Shown here: positions 28,201 to 37,017 of the stretch, in pieces | Numbering within the stretch: the stretch's first letter is position 1 | How the letters are laid out: the number at the start of each line of letters is the position of its first letter | Assembly (NCBI RefSeq): GCF_900142975.1 | Contig: NZ_LT670848.1 | Location: 3,224,001 to 3,288,000 of the forward strand | Origin: Salegentibacter salegens | Lineage (GTDB): Bacteria > Bacteroidota > Bacteroidia > Flavobacteriales > Flavobacteriaceae | DNA: 64,000 nt | Reading direction: 5' to 3' | The notes under the pieces: generated by a model | Told to the model about the DNA's origin: nothing | The model's input: only the letters and a program-made list of their open reading frames with translations | The model's database searches: none | Position numbers and translations under genes: made by a program

Positions 28201-28990
28201 TAAAAGTGAAGATACCTTTTTAATTGGATACGTGTTGTTCGATAAGCTAGATGGTTATGCGGAAGTAGACGTGGTGGAAAATGCCCAGGCAACTATTCAG
28301 GAGAAAATAGATTCGGGCGAATTGGTAGTTCCACAGGGTATCAACTACCGTTTTACAGGTACTTATGAAAATCAGCTAAGGGCAGAAAAAACCCTTTCTG
28401 TCGTAGTGCCTTTATCCTTGCTCATCATCTTCCTGATCCTTTATTTTCAGTTTAAATCTGTATCGACTTCCCTTATGGTATTTACGGGAATTGCGGTTGC
28501 CTTTGCCGGAGGTTTCCTAATGATCTGGTTTTATGGTCAGGATTGGTTTATGAATTTTAACTTCTTTGGGGAGAACCTTCGGGACTTATTCCAGATGCAT
28601 ACCATTAACCTGAGTGTGGCTGTTTGGGTAGGTTTTATCGCCCTTTTCGGAATTGCGACCGATGATGGGGTGGTGATGGCCACTTACCTAACCCAAACTT
28701 TCGACAAAAATCTAACTGAAACTAAAGACCAGATAAGAGCATCTGTAATAGAAGCAGGTGAAAAGAGGATAAGACCTTGTTTAATGACCACCGCTACAAC
28801 GATCCTTGCTTTACTGCCAATTTTAACTTCAACCGGGAGAGGTAGTGATATAATGATCCCAATGGCAATTCCTGCTTTTGGAGGAATGCTCATTGCCTTG
28901 ATAACACTGTTCGTGGTGCCGGTACTGTTTAGTTGGAGGAAGGAAAGTCAGTTAAAAGTGAATAGTGAAAAGCTAGAAGCGAAACGCTAA
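25217..28990 (+). CDS. cusA: CusA/CzcA family heavy-metal RND efflux pump
   Basis: Proton-driven inner-membrane pump subunit exporting metal ions (Cu/Ag or Zn/Co/Cd type) through a tripartite CBA complex. The start [19 protein letters not shown], the [39 protein letters not shown] block, [14 protein letters not shown] and the [20 protein letters not shown] helix are CusA/CzcA hallmarks. It is about 200 residues longer than E. coli CusA (1257): residues about 530-630 add three or four hydrophobic segments between helix 6 and helix 7, and about 735-815 add a hydrophilic loop in the periplasmic part. It is followed 11 bases later by the TolC-like gene. Metal choice (copper/silver) is inferred from the neighbours. 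Confidence 0.93.
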   Translation: [1257 protein letters not shown]

Positions 28991-29001
28991 AATTTATTGA
29001 A

Positions 29002-30267
29002 ATGAGAAATTTAGGAATAGAATTAATTGGCCCAGGAATACAGAGAATAAGATTTAACACACTTCTTGTTCTTTTTGCGCTATTCACTTTTTATTCTGTA
29101 AGTGGGCAGCAATTGGAGTCTTATATCAAGGTGGCTGAAGAAAACAATCCGGAGATCCAGTCTTTTAATTTGAAATATGAGATTGCAGAGGAAAAGATCA
29201 ACGAGGTAAACGCTTACCCTGATACCGAGTTTGGAATAGGATACTTTGTGAGTGAACCAGAAACCAGAACCGGTCCGCAAAAATTAAGACTTTCTGTAAG
29301 GCAGATGCTTCCCTGGTTTGGAACTATTACCGCAAGGGAAAATTATGCGGGTTCTATGGCAGATGCAGAATATGTGGAGATAGCTGTTGCCAAACGCCAA
29401 CTGGCCCTTTCTGTAGCTCAGGCTTATTACCGATTATATGCAAACGAGGCTAAACAAAAAGTCTTAAAGGAAAATATAGAATTACTGGAGACCTTTCACG
29501 AACTGGCGCTTAATTCGCTTGAAGTGGGCAGTACTTCAGCTGTAGATGTGTTGAGACTTCAAATGCGCCAAAATGATCTGGCTCAGCAAAAAGAAACCCT
29601 GGAACAGGAATTTAATGCGGAAGAAGTGCTTTTCAACAATTTGCTCAACCGGGAAGAAAATCTTTCGGTAGAAGTGGTTGATTCGCTTTTTATTCCAGAG
29701 TCTCAAACTGATGAGCGGGAAAGAGTAGCTGAGGTACACCCGGAATTATTGAAATTCGACAAACTCTATGAATCGGTAGTAGAAGCTGAAAAATTAAATC
29801 TTAAAGATGCATCACCAAAACTGGGTTTCGGAGTAGATTATGTAAGCGTTGCAGAGCGTACCGATATGGCTTTAGTCGATAACGGGAAAGATATCCTAAT
29901 GCCTATGGTTTCGGTTTCTATTCCCATTTTCAACAGTAAATATAAGTCGGTTACAAGGCAAAATGAACTTCGACAAAAGGAATTGCAGGCACAGAAAAAC
30001 CAGCGATTAAACCTTTTACAAACAAGCTTAGAAAAAGCCGTGAGCATTAGAAACTCGGCAAGGGTGGCTGCGAACACTTTTATTGAAAATTTAGAGCAGG
30101 CGAAAGATGCAGAGGAGATCCTGATAAGGAGTTATGAAACCGGTACTATCGATTTTAACGATGTGCTGGAAATACAGGAATTACAATTAAAATTTCAAAC
30201 GGGACTTGTCGAGGCTGTAAAGAACTATTATATGCAAGCTGCGGTAATCAATTACCTAAGTAAATAG
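29002..30267 (+). CDS. TolC-family outer membrane channel (CusC/CzcC-like)
   Basis: Outer-membrane exit duct of the RND complex. A signal peptide ends near residue 35 (FYSVSGQ) and two outer-membrane-efflux repeats follow, rich in helical heptads (AVAKRQLALSVAQAYYRLYANEAKQKVLKENIELL; KELQAQKNQRLNLLQTSLEKA). SYETGTIDFNDVLEIQELQL near the C-terminus is typical of the CzcC branch. 421 residues. The gene lies between pump and adaptor genes, all in one direction. Confidence 0.9.
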   Translation: MRNLGIELIGPGIQRIRFNTLLVLFALFTFYSVSGQQLESYIKVAEENNPEIQSFNLKYEIAEEKINEVNAYPDTEFGIGYFVSEPETRTGPQKLRLSVRQMLPWFGTITARENYAGSMADAEYVEIAVAKRQLALSVAQAYYRLYANEAKQKVLKENIELLETFHELALNSLEVGSTSAVDVLRLQMRQNDLAQQKETLEQEFNAEEVLFNNLLNREENLSVEVVDSLFIPESQTDERERVAEVHPELLKFDKLYESVVEAEKLNLKDASPKLGFGVDYVSVAERTDMALVDNGKDILMPMVSVSIPIFNSKYKSVTRQNELRQKELQAQKNQRLNLLQTSLEKAVSIRNSARVAANTFIENLEQAKDAEEILIRSYETGTIDFNDVLEIQELQLKFQTGLVEAVKNYYMQAAVINYLSK

Positions 30268-30350
30268 GTTAGAAATAATTTTTGTCAAGCCAAGACAAGG
30301 TTCAGCTAGACGAAAATATAAGAATTAACAGAACAAGTAATATTTAAAAA

Positions 30351-32066
30351 ATGAAAAAATATATCATTTATATCCTAATCCTTATCAGCGGTCTGGTGCT
30401 GGGATATCTTTTCTTTGGAACGGGAGACGTGAAGGACGGAAAGGAAGAAACTGAAGTGGCAGACGAGCATGACCATGAAGGAGAAACTACTCAAATGTGG
30501 ACCTGTTCCATGCACCCACAAATTATGCAACCTGAACCCGGTGACTGCCCTATCTGCGGGATGGAACTTATTCCTGCAGATGCTAATGCCGATGGCCTTA
30601 GTGTGGATGAATTTAAAATGACCAACAATGCTATGGCTCTAGCCAATATCCAAACCATTACTGTAGGTGATGCGGGAGCAGCTGAAAATACTCTCAGTCT
30701 ATCAGGTAAGATCCAGGTAAATGAAGAAGCCAACGCGGTGCAGGTAGCCTACTTTGCGGGAAGAATAGAACGTCTCAATGTTAGTTTTACAGGTGAAAAT
30801 GTGAATAGGGGACAGCTTTTGGCAACTATTTATTCTCCACAACTTGTTGCCGCACAACAGGAATTGCTTACAGCGGCAAAAATGAAGGAAAGTCAACCAG
30901 CCCTTTATAATGCTGTACGAAACAAACTGAAATTATGGAAATTATCAGACGCTCAAATAAATTCTATTGAAGAGGCGGGCCAGGTAAAGGAGAATTTTCC
31001 GGTTTTCGCAACAGTATCGGGAACGGTGACTGAAAAAATGGTACAGGAGGGAGATTATGTTGAACAGGGGCAGCCTATGTTTAAGCTGGCAAATTTAAAT
31101 TCGGTTTGGGCAGTATTCGATGCTTATGAGAATCAAATTTCCGGTTTAGAGGAAGGTCAAAAGATTATTGTAACCACTAATGCCTATCCCGATAAGGAAC
31201 TGGAAGCTATCATTTCTTTTATAGACCCGGTTTTGAATACGGCTAGCAGAACGCTTAGGCTGAGGGCAGTTTTGGATAATGAGAATGAAAATTTAAAACC
31301 TGGAATGTTTGTTAAGGCAAAACTGGAAAGGAATGCCGGGCAGGAACAGGAATCTACTTTAAGCATTCCAAAAACGGCGGTTATGTGGACCGGGGAACGT
31401 TCGCTGGTGTATGTGAAAACCAGCCGGGATAAACCTGTTTTTGAAATGCGGGAAATAGAATTAGGCGCCACTTTAGCTGATACTTACGAGGTTTTATCTG
31501 GTCTTGAAGGGGGCGAGGAAATTGTTGCAAATGGAACATTTACCGTAGATGCCGCGGCGCAACTACAGGGTAAAAAGTCTATGATGAATCAAGGTAAGAA
31601 GAAAGAGGATTCTGCTGAAATGCAAATGAATTTACCCGATAGCTTTCAAAAAGATTTTACCGGTGTACTATCAGCTTATCTTGATTTAAAAGATGCCTTT
31701 GTAAACACTAATGTTGAAGAGACTAAAACGGCTGCCTCCAAAATGCTTCAGCAGACAGAAATTCTTAAAATCTCCAATCTTGGAACAATGGAAACCCAGC
31801 ATTTAAAAAAGATAAGAAGTATGCTCGAGGCTATTTCGGTAAATGATAATATAGAGAACCAACGGGATCATTTTATAGTGCTTTCAGAAAATATAATCGC
31901 TTTCGCCTCCAATATGGAAACCTTTGAAAAACCGGTTTATATTCAACATTGCCCTATGGTAAATAACAATAAGGGAGCCGATTGGTTAAGCCTTTCCGAA
32001 GAAATTAGAAATCCATATTTCGGGGAGGTAATGATGAATTGTGGAGATACCCAAAGGAAATTGTAA
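30351..32066 (+). CDS. cusB: CusB-like RND adaptor with metal-binding N-terminus and DUF3347 tail
   Basis: Periplasmic adaptor linking pump and outer-membrane channel. One N-terminal helix (residues 4-24) is followed by a His/Asp/Glu stretch and the heavy-metal-binding domain MWTCSMHPQI...GDCPICGMELIP (residues about 45-75). The barrel-sandwich/lipoyl and beta-barrel domains follow (AYFAGRIERLNVSFTGENV; GTVTEKMVQEGDYVEQGQPM). Residues about 435-571 are a DUF3347 domain ending in HCPMVNNNKGADWLSL and MMNCGDTQ, homologous to two separate lipoproteins nearby. Three potential metal sites in one adaptor suggest metal handover to the pump. Confidence 0.92.
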   Translation: MKKYIIYILILISGLVLGYLFFGTGDVKDGKEETEVADEHDHEGETTQMWTCSMHPQIMQPEPGDCPICGMELIPADANADGLSVDEFKMTNNAMALANIQTITVGDAGAAENTLSLSGKIQVNEEANAVQVAYFAGRIERLNVSFTGENVNRGQLLATIYSPQLVAAQQELLTAAKMKESQPALYNAVRNKLKLWKLSDAQINSIEEAGQVKENFPVFATVSGTVTEKMVQEGDYVEQGQPMFKLANLNSVWAVFDAYENQISGLEEGQKIIVTTNAYPDKELEAIISFIDPVLNTASRTLRLRAVLDNENENLKPGMFVKAKLERNAGQEQESTLSIPKTAVMWTGERSLVYVKTSRDKPVFEMREIELGATLADTYEVLSGLEGGEEIVANGTFTVDAAAQLQGKKSMMNQGKKKEDSAEMQMNLPDSFQKDFTGVLSAYLDLKDAFVNTNVEETKTAASKMLQQTEILKISNLGTMETQHLKKIRSMLEAISVNDNIENQRDHFIVLSENIIAFASNMETFEKPVYIQHCPMVNNNKGADWLSLSEEIRNPYFGEVMMNCGDTQRKL

Positions 32067-32143
32067 GAATACTTTTAGATTTTATATTAAGATTTTGTGC
32101 TATATACCTGTAAATTAGATATTAACTATAAACCTAATCAAAA

Positions 32144-32692
32144 ATGAAAAATACAATCTTAAATTTTGGAGTTATCTTCTTAATAACGATTGCTCTAACT
32201 TCCTGTGTTGACAACAAAGGGAAACAATCGGTTAATATAAACACTCCTGAAGAGGTTAAAAAAGCGGAGAAAGAAACCGCAGATATCGCCGATCAGGATT
32301 TTATAGATGGGATGACAGGAAAAATCTGGCATAACTACCTGGAAATCAAAATAGCCTTGACCAATGCCGATGCAGGCCAGGTACAGGATATGGCTCAAAG
32401 TATGGTTGCCTCGTTCTCGGAAGAGCGTGCAGAGATGAAAGCTATGGCCCAGGAATTGTCTGAAACCGAGGATCTGGATAAACAAAGGGAATTATTCGCA
32501 GCGTTTACAGATAAAGTGGGGCCTATGTTTGAAGATGCACTTTCCGGGGGGACTATTTATAAAAAGTTCTGCCCTATGGCTTTTAATAATAAAGGAGCAT
32601 ACTGGTATGCTGATATCGAAGAAATAAACAATCCATATTTCGGCGATGAGATGCCCAATTGTGGTTCTGTAAAAAAGACGATTAAAAAGTAA
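32144..32692 (+). CDS. DUF3347 lipoprotein, first copy
   Basis: Exported 182-residue protein with lipobox ITIALTSC and a helical DUF3347 domain of unknown biochemical role. The conserved end reads YKKFCPMAFNNKGAYWYADI, then NNPYFGDEMPNCG; the paired Cys-Pro-Met and Asn-Cys-Gly motifs recur in the adaptor's C-terminus and in the protein at 37018. These cysteines, the methionine-rich middle and the location suggest a periplasmic copper-binding accessory protein (inference). Confidence 0.88.
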   Translation: MKNTILNFGVIFLITIALTSCVDNKGKQSVNINTPEEVKKAEKETADIADQDFIDGMTGKIWHNYLEIKIALTNADAGQVQDMAQSMVASFSEERAEMKAMAQELSETEDLDKQRELFAAFTDKVGPMFEDALSGGTIYKKFCPMAFNNKGAYWYADIEEINNPYFGDEMPNCGSVKKTIKK

Positions 32693-32723
32693 AAAAACCT
32701 TAACCAACCAAAAACCAAACAAG

Positions 32724-33218
32724 ATGAATTCAGAAGATAAAAAACAGCACAAAAAGAGTGGCAGTAATTACGTTAGATTTTTTCTAATGCTCGGACTGTC
32801 TTTTTTGGCGATGTACATTACCATGTATTTTAATACTTATGAGTTTGATCACGTATATTTTAGTCTTACGCGATTTTACATGACTTGCCTGGGAATTTCA
32901 GCAATGGCGGTAATTATGCTTTCTCTTATGCTTAAGATGTATAAAAACAAGAAAAAGAATATTGCCATTTATTTGGGAAGTCTTGTCTTATTTGTGTCGG
33001 CATTAGGTTTGGTAAGAGCACAGCGCCCAATTATTGGTGATATTTTATATATGAAAGCGATGATTCCTCACCATTCTATCGCGATTTTAACCAGTAAAAG
33101 AGCCGATCTTCAGGATCCTGAAACCAAAAAATTGGCCGAAGAAATTATAGAAGCTCAAAAAAGGGAAATTGCTCAAATGAAAAAGATAATTTACCGATTA
33201 GAGAATGAGGAGGAGTAG
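32724..33218 (+). CDS. DUF305 membrane protein
   Basis: 164 residues with three predicted helices (about 18-38, 52-72, 82-100) and a C-terminal helical tail that carries the DUF305 core: MKAMIPHHSIAILTSKRADL followed by LAEEIIEAQKREIAQMKKII. The conserved MIPHH-type histidines and adjacent methionines are candidate metal ligands; DUF305 proteins often occur in copper-resistance clusters. It lies 31 bases after the DUF3347 gene in the same direction. Confidence 0.88.
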   Translation: MNSEDKKQHKKSGSNYVRFFLMLGLSFLAMYITMYFNTYEFDHVYFSLTRFYMTCLGISAMAVIMLSLMLKMYKNKKKNIAIYLGSLVLFVSALGLVRAQRPIIGDILYMKAMIPHHSIAILTSKRADLQDPETKKLAEEIIEAQKREIAQMKKIIYRLENEEE

Positions 33219-33293
33219 ATAGCATAAGCCAGATTTTCAAAGCTTTTTAAACGCTTTGAGGATTCTTTTGTAAATAATCTGATACACGTTGTT

Positions 33294-35633
33294 ATGATAG
33301 AGAAGAAAGATTATTTGTTTTTAGTATTCGTGCTTTTCGGCTTATTTTCCTATGCTCAACAGGAGCTGGAGGCTTCGGTTGAAGGAAATATCAACAATTT
33401 GCCGGTAAGGGAATATAAAATTACTATAGACCAGGAAAAAGTAACCAAGGCCGAGGGGAAAGAAACCATGGGAATGACCATAAATGGTAATATTCCCGGT
33501 CCCACCCTGGAATTTACCGAAGGCGAATATGCCGTAATTTACGTTGAAAATAAAATGGATGTGGAAACCTCTATCCACTGGCATGGGATGCTTTTGCCCA
33601 ATTTCTTTGATGGAGTGCCTTATTTAACCACCCCGCCAATAAAACCCGGTACCACCTTTAAATATGAATTTGAAATAAAACAACACGGTACCTATTGGTA
33701 TCATTCCCATACCATGTTGCAGGAACAAAGTGGGGTGTATGGTTCTTTATTGATAAATCCCAAAGAAAAGGAACTGGATTATGATAAAGATCTGGTACTG
33801 GTACTTTCAGACTGGACTAATGAAAAACCCAAGGATGTCCTTAGATTCCTGAAAAGAGGAACCGAATGGTACAATATTAAAAAAGGAACTGCTACACCTT
33901 TAAACCAGGTAATTAAGCGGGGTGCTTTAGGAGCACAAATCAATTTTTGGAGGCAACGTATGGAAGGTGCCGACATTGCTGATATTTATTATCCTGCATT
34001 CCTCATTAATGGGGAAGAAAAAATAGAATATCCGGAATTTAAACCTGGGGAAAAGGTTAGACTACGTATTATAGACGGTGCTGCCTCTACCTCTTTTTGG
34101 ATGACTTTTGGGGGTAATATGCCTACGCTGGTTTCTGCCGATGGAAAAAATGTGGTGCCGGTTAAAAAGAATAAAACATTTATCGCTGTTGCTGAAACTT
34201 ATGACTTTATTGTAACCATCCCTGATGATGGTAAAATGGAATTCAAAATTATGGCACAGGATGGTTCGGGTACAGCTTCTGCTTTTCTTGGAACCGGTAG
34301 AATACTTCCGGCACCCGATGTAGAACGGCCAGATAAGATAGGAATGATGCAGAAAATGGCTAAGATGGAAATGAGAATGGGCGCACCTGCAATGCAATTT
34401 AACCCCAGTAATCCAGATCCTTATGAACTTAAGGAGAAATGGGGAATGCAAATGGATGGGATGAACCATGCTAATATGGAGAAAGATTCAGCGATGTCGG
34501 GGATGGATCATTCAAAAATGGAAAAGAAGAAGGACGCCGTGAAAATGGCTGATTCTTCTCAAGAAAATATGCAAAAGGATGGGGTGAAAAATATGAAGGA
34601 GGAGGAATCTGGTGGTATGGGTATGTTTTCAGAATATAATTATGATTATTTAAAATCTCCTATAAAAACAGATTACGATGAAGATATTCCGGTTACAGAT
34701 ATTCTTCTGAATTTAACCGGGAACATGTCCCGCTATGTATGGAGTTTAAATGGTGTGCCTTTGGCAGAATCAGATAAAATAAAAATTGAAGGAGATGAGG
34801 TTACCCGTATCACCTTTAATAATCTCACCATGATGCACCACCCTATGCACTTGCACGGCCACTTTTTCAGGGTAATTAACGAAAATGGGGAATATTCGCC
34901 CTTAAAACATACGGTTAATGTGCCGCCCATGCAGGAAGTGACTATCGAATTTTACGGGAATGAGTATGGAGACTGGTTCCTACATTGTCACATTTTGTAT
35001 CATCTGGATTCAGGTATGGCAAGAGTGGTAAGTTATGATACCAAAAGGGACGATAGAATGAAGCCCTACCCTCTAAGTAATTTAGTCCAGGAAACCAATA
35101 AATTCTATACCTGGGGAATGTTAGATGCTGCATCTCACATGACAGAGCTTAATGTAGTGAGTTCAAATATAAGAAATCAATTTACTGCTTTGGCTGAATA
35201 CGGCTGGAACCAGAACCTTGAAGCCGAATTTACCTATGAATATTACCTTTATGACTGGGTTCGACTTTTTGGAGGGGTAAATGTGGAGAACGAAATGGAA
35301 AATAGCATGGATGAACTTAGTACTACGGCTATTGGAGGGATCAGGTATTTTACTCCATATATGTTTGCGTTAGACCTTCGTGTAGATAACAAGTTGAGGC
35401 CTCAAATTAGCCTTGCCAGGGAAATTATGATCTTCCCTCGGCTAGTATTATTTGGAGAATATGAATTTCAGGCAGATTTTGGCTGGGTTAACGATCTTGA
35501 ACCAGGAAAGGATTTTGAAGACGAACAGGTATGGACTGCCGGACTGGAATATTTCCTTTCTAAAAACTTTTCGCTGATGGGAAGTTATGACAATCGCTTT
35601 GGTGCCGGAGGAGGTTTGTCCTTAAGATTTTAA
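33294..35633 (+). CDS. Multicopper oxidase fused to CopB-like outer-membrane domain
   Basis: Secreted multicopper oxidase (CopA/PcoA-like) that probably oxidises Cu(I) in the periplasm. Signal peptide to about residue 22. All four copper motifs are visible: IHWHGMLLP (about 93), YWYHSHTMLQEQSGVYG (about 135), HHPMHLHGHFF (about 516) and WFLHCHILYHLDSGMARV (about 562). Residues about 350-445 form a Met/His-rich insertion (MMQKMAKMEMRM; GMNHANMEKDSAMSGMDHSKM) like that of PcoA. From about 590 the chain continues as a CopB/PcoB-like region (FYTWGMLDAASHMTELN...GGGLSLRF) with alternating strands and an aromatic C-terminus, expected to be an outer-membrane barrel. In proteobacteria these two parts are separate genes. 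Confidence 0.92.
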   Translation: MIEKKDYLFLVFVLFGLFSYAQQELEASVEGNINNLPVREYKITIDQEKVTKAEGKETMGMTINGNIPGPTLEFTEGEYAVIYVENKMDVETSIHWHGMLLPNFFDGVPYLTTPPIKPGTTFKYEFEIKQHGTYWYHSHTMLQEQSGVYGSLLINPKEKELDYDKDLVLVLSDWTNEKPKDVLRFLKRGTEWYNIKKGTATPLNQVIKRGALGAQINFWRQRMEGADIADIYYPAFLINGEEKIEYPEFKPGEKVRLRIIDGAASTSFWMTFGGNMPTLVSADGKNVVPVKKNKTFIAVAETYDFIVTIPDDGKMEFKIMAQDGSGTASAFLGTGRILPAPDVERPDKIGMMQKMAKMEMRMGAPAMQFNPSNPDPYELKEKWGMQMDGMNHANMEKDSAMSGMDHSKMEKKKDAVKMADSSQENMQKDGVKNMKEEESGGMGMFSEYNYDYLKSPIKTDYDEDIPVTDILLNLTGNMSRYVWSLNGVPLAESDKIKIEGDEVTRITFNNLTMMHHPMHLHGHFFRVINENGEYSPLKHTVNVPPMQEVTIEFYGNEYGDWFLHCHILYHLDSGMARVVSYDTKRDDRMKPYPLSNLVQETNKFYTWGMLDAASHMTELNVVSSNIRNQFTALAEYGWNQNLEAEFTYEYYLYDWVRLFGGVNVENEMENSMDELSTTAIGGIRYFTPYMFALDLRVDNKLRPQISLAREIMIFPRLVLFGEYEFQADFGWVNDLEPGKDFEDEQVWTAGLEYFLSKNFSLMGSYDNRFGAGGGLSLRF

Positions 35634-35665
35634 AAAAAGAAAATAGAAATCAAAAATTAGAAATT

Positions 35666-36199
35666 ATGAAGACTTTATTAAGATTTACGCTTGTGTCTAT
35701 TTTTGGATTATTATTAAGTAGTTGTGGAACCAACAAAACTGCAGCGGAGGCGCTGGCAGAAAATGATTTTAGGAATAACGTTTACAGGGAGATTGTGAAC
35801 GACGAGTCTAAATTCATGGAGTTTATGGAAGTAGCACATGCGAATCCACCTGCAGATATGTGGCTGCTAAAAGATCATATGCAAATGATGGAGAGTGGAA
35901 AAATTCAGGAAATAATGAAAAATAATCCCGAAATGAAGGAGAAAATGCAGAATATGAAGCAGGAAAAAATGGAGAAAGCTCCTAAAATGCAACAGAAGAT
36001 GCAGAAAAAAATGAAAATGAAGATGATGAATGATCCTGAAATGAAAGAGGCTATGATGCAGGAAATGCATCAAAAAATGAAGTCTAATCCTGAGATGGCT
36101 GAAAAAATGATGGATCAAATGATTCAGTTTCTACATGAAAATCCTGAACTCATGGAGAAAATGAAAGCGAAAATGAAAGCTCACCAGGAGAAAATGTAA
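35666..36199 (+). CDS. Methionine-rich repeat lipoprotein
   Basis: 177-residue lipoprotein (lipobox GLLLSSC). About 31 residues, one in six, are methionine, mostly as MxxM, MM and MxM in a lysine/glutamate-rich, probably all-helical region from about residue 60 on. Four imperfect units start with N-x-P-E (NNPEMKEKM, NDPEMKEAM, SNPEMAEKM, ENPELMEKM). Such thioether clusters bind Cu(I) or Ag(I) in other periplasmic proteins; a copper buffer role is inferred. It lies 32 bases after the multicopper oxidase gene. I recognise no named family. Confidence 0.8.
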   Translation: MKTLLRFTLVSIFGLLLSSCGTNKTAAEALAENDFRNNVYREIVNDESKFMEFMEVAHANPPADMWLLKDHMQMMESGKIQEIMKNNPEMKEKMQNMKQEKMEKAPKMQQKMQKKMKMKMMNDPEMKEAMMQEMHQKMKSNPEMAEKMMDQMIQFLHENPELMEKMKAKMKAHQEKM

Positions 36200-36267
36200 A
36201 GGAGGAATTCTATCATAGAGGTAGAAACAGGATATCGAATAATTTAAAATATTATTGAATACTTTAC

Positions 36268-36978
36268 ATGATCGTAAAAAGGAAAACAGCCTTAAATATT
36301 AGGAAAGCCCATCGTTATCTGGGAATATTTATAGGAATTCAATTCATAATGTGGACCGTTAGTGGAATGTATTTTAGCTGGACAGACCTTGATGAGATTC
36401 ATGGAGATCATTTTAAAAAAGAGGTAGTTGAAAATCCTTCGTTTTCCAATCTTGAAGGGCCGGGAACAATGTTTTCTCACATCCCGGTGAGTTCATTAGA
36501 ACTTAAGGATATTGGAGGAAAAGCCTTTTATTTAGTTAACGGAGAAATTTTAGTCAATCCTGAGACGGGAGAGGAAAAGCAGGGAATTAGCCGGGAAGAA
36601 GCTCTGAAAATTGCTAAAAAGCATATGCGGGAAGATTTAGAAGTTTCAGGAATTAAATTGTTAGATGAAACCGGAGATCACCACGAATACCGAGGAGGGG
36701 CTTTACCGGCGTATGTGATTTCATATAAAAATCCTGCCGATCTTAAAGCTTATATTTCGGTAAATGACGCTGCATTTAAATCGGTTCGCCATAGAGATTG
36801 GCGCTGGTTCGACTTTCTATGGATGACCCACACGATGGATTATGAAGGCAGGGATGATTTTAATAATCTTGTACTCCGTATTTTTTCTTTAATGGGACTA
36901 ATAACCGTTTTAAGTGGTTTTGTGCTCTGGTATATTTCCTCACCTTCAATAAGAAAAATTCAAAAACGATTTAAATAA
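36268..36978 (+). CDS. PepSY domain membrane protein
   Basis: 236 residues with an N-terminal helix (RYLGIFIGIQFIMWTVSGMYF), a periplasmic domain with two PepSY-like segments (EGKQGISREEALKIAKKHM-type stretch near residue 110 and YISVNDAAFKSVRHRDWRWFDF near 170) and a C-terminal helix (LVLRIFSLMGLITVLSGFVLWYI). PepSY membrane proteins are often tied to metal or siderophore reduction; here the setting in the copper module suggests a role in it. The reaction is unknown. Confidence 0.85.
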   Translation: MIVKRKTALNIRKAHRYLGIFIGIQFIMWTVSGMYFSWTDLDEIHGDHFKKEVVENPSFSNLEGPGTMFSHIPVSSLELKDIGGKAFYLVNGEILVNPETGEEKQGISREEALKIAKKHMREDLEVSGIKLLDETGDHHEYRGGALPAYVISYKNPADLKAYISVNDAAFKSVRHRDWRWFDFLWMTHTMDYEGRDDFNNLVLRIFSLMGLITVLSGFVLWYISSPSIRKIQKRFK

Positions 36979-37017
36979 GAGTAATTATAAACACAAATTA
37001 AATTAAAAACAGAAACG

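Noticed and set aside
33238..33258. Small hairpin CAAAGC/GCTTTG before the multicopper oxidase gene
   Set aside because: Only 6 bp and no T-run, so too weak to call a terminator or riboswitch.
35867..36118. His/Phe/Leu-rich frame opposite the Met-rich lipoprotein
   Set aside because: It is the antisense reading of methionine and lysine codons (CAT, TTT) and has no start context.
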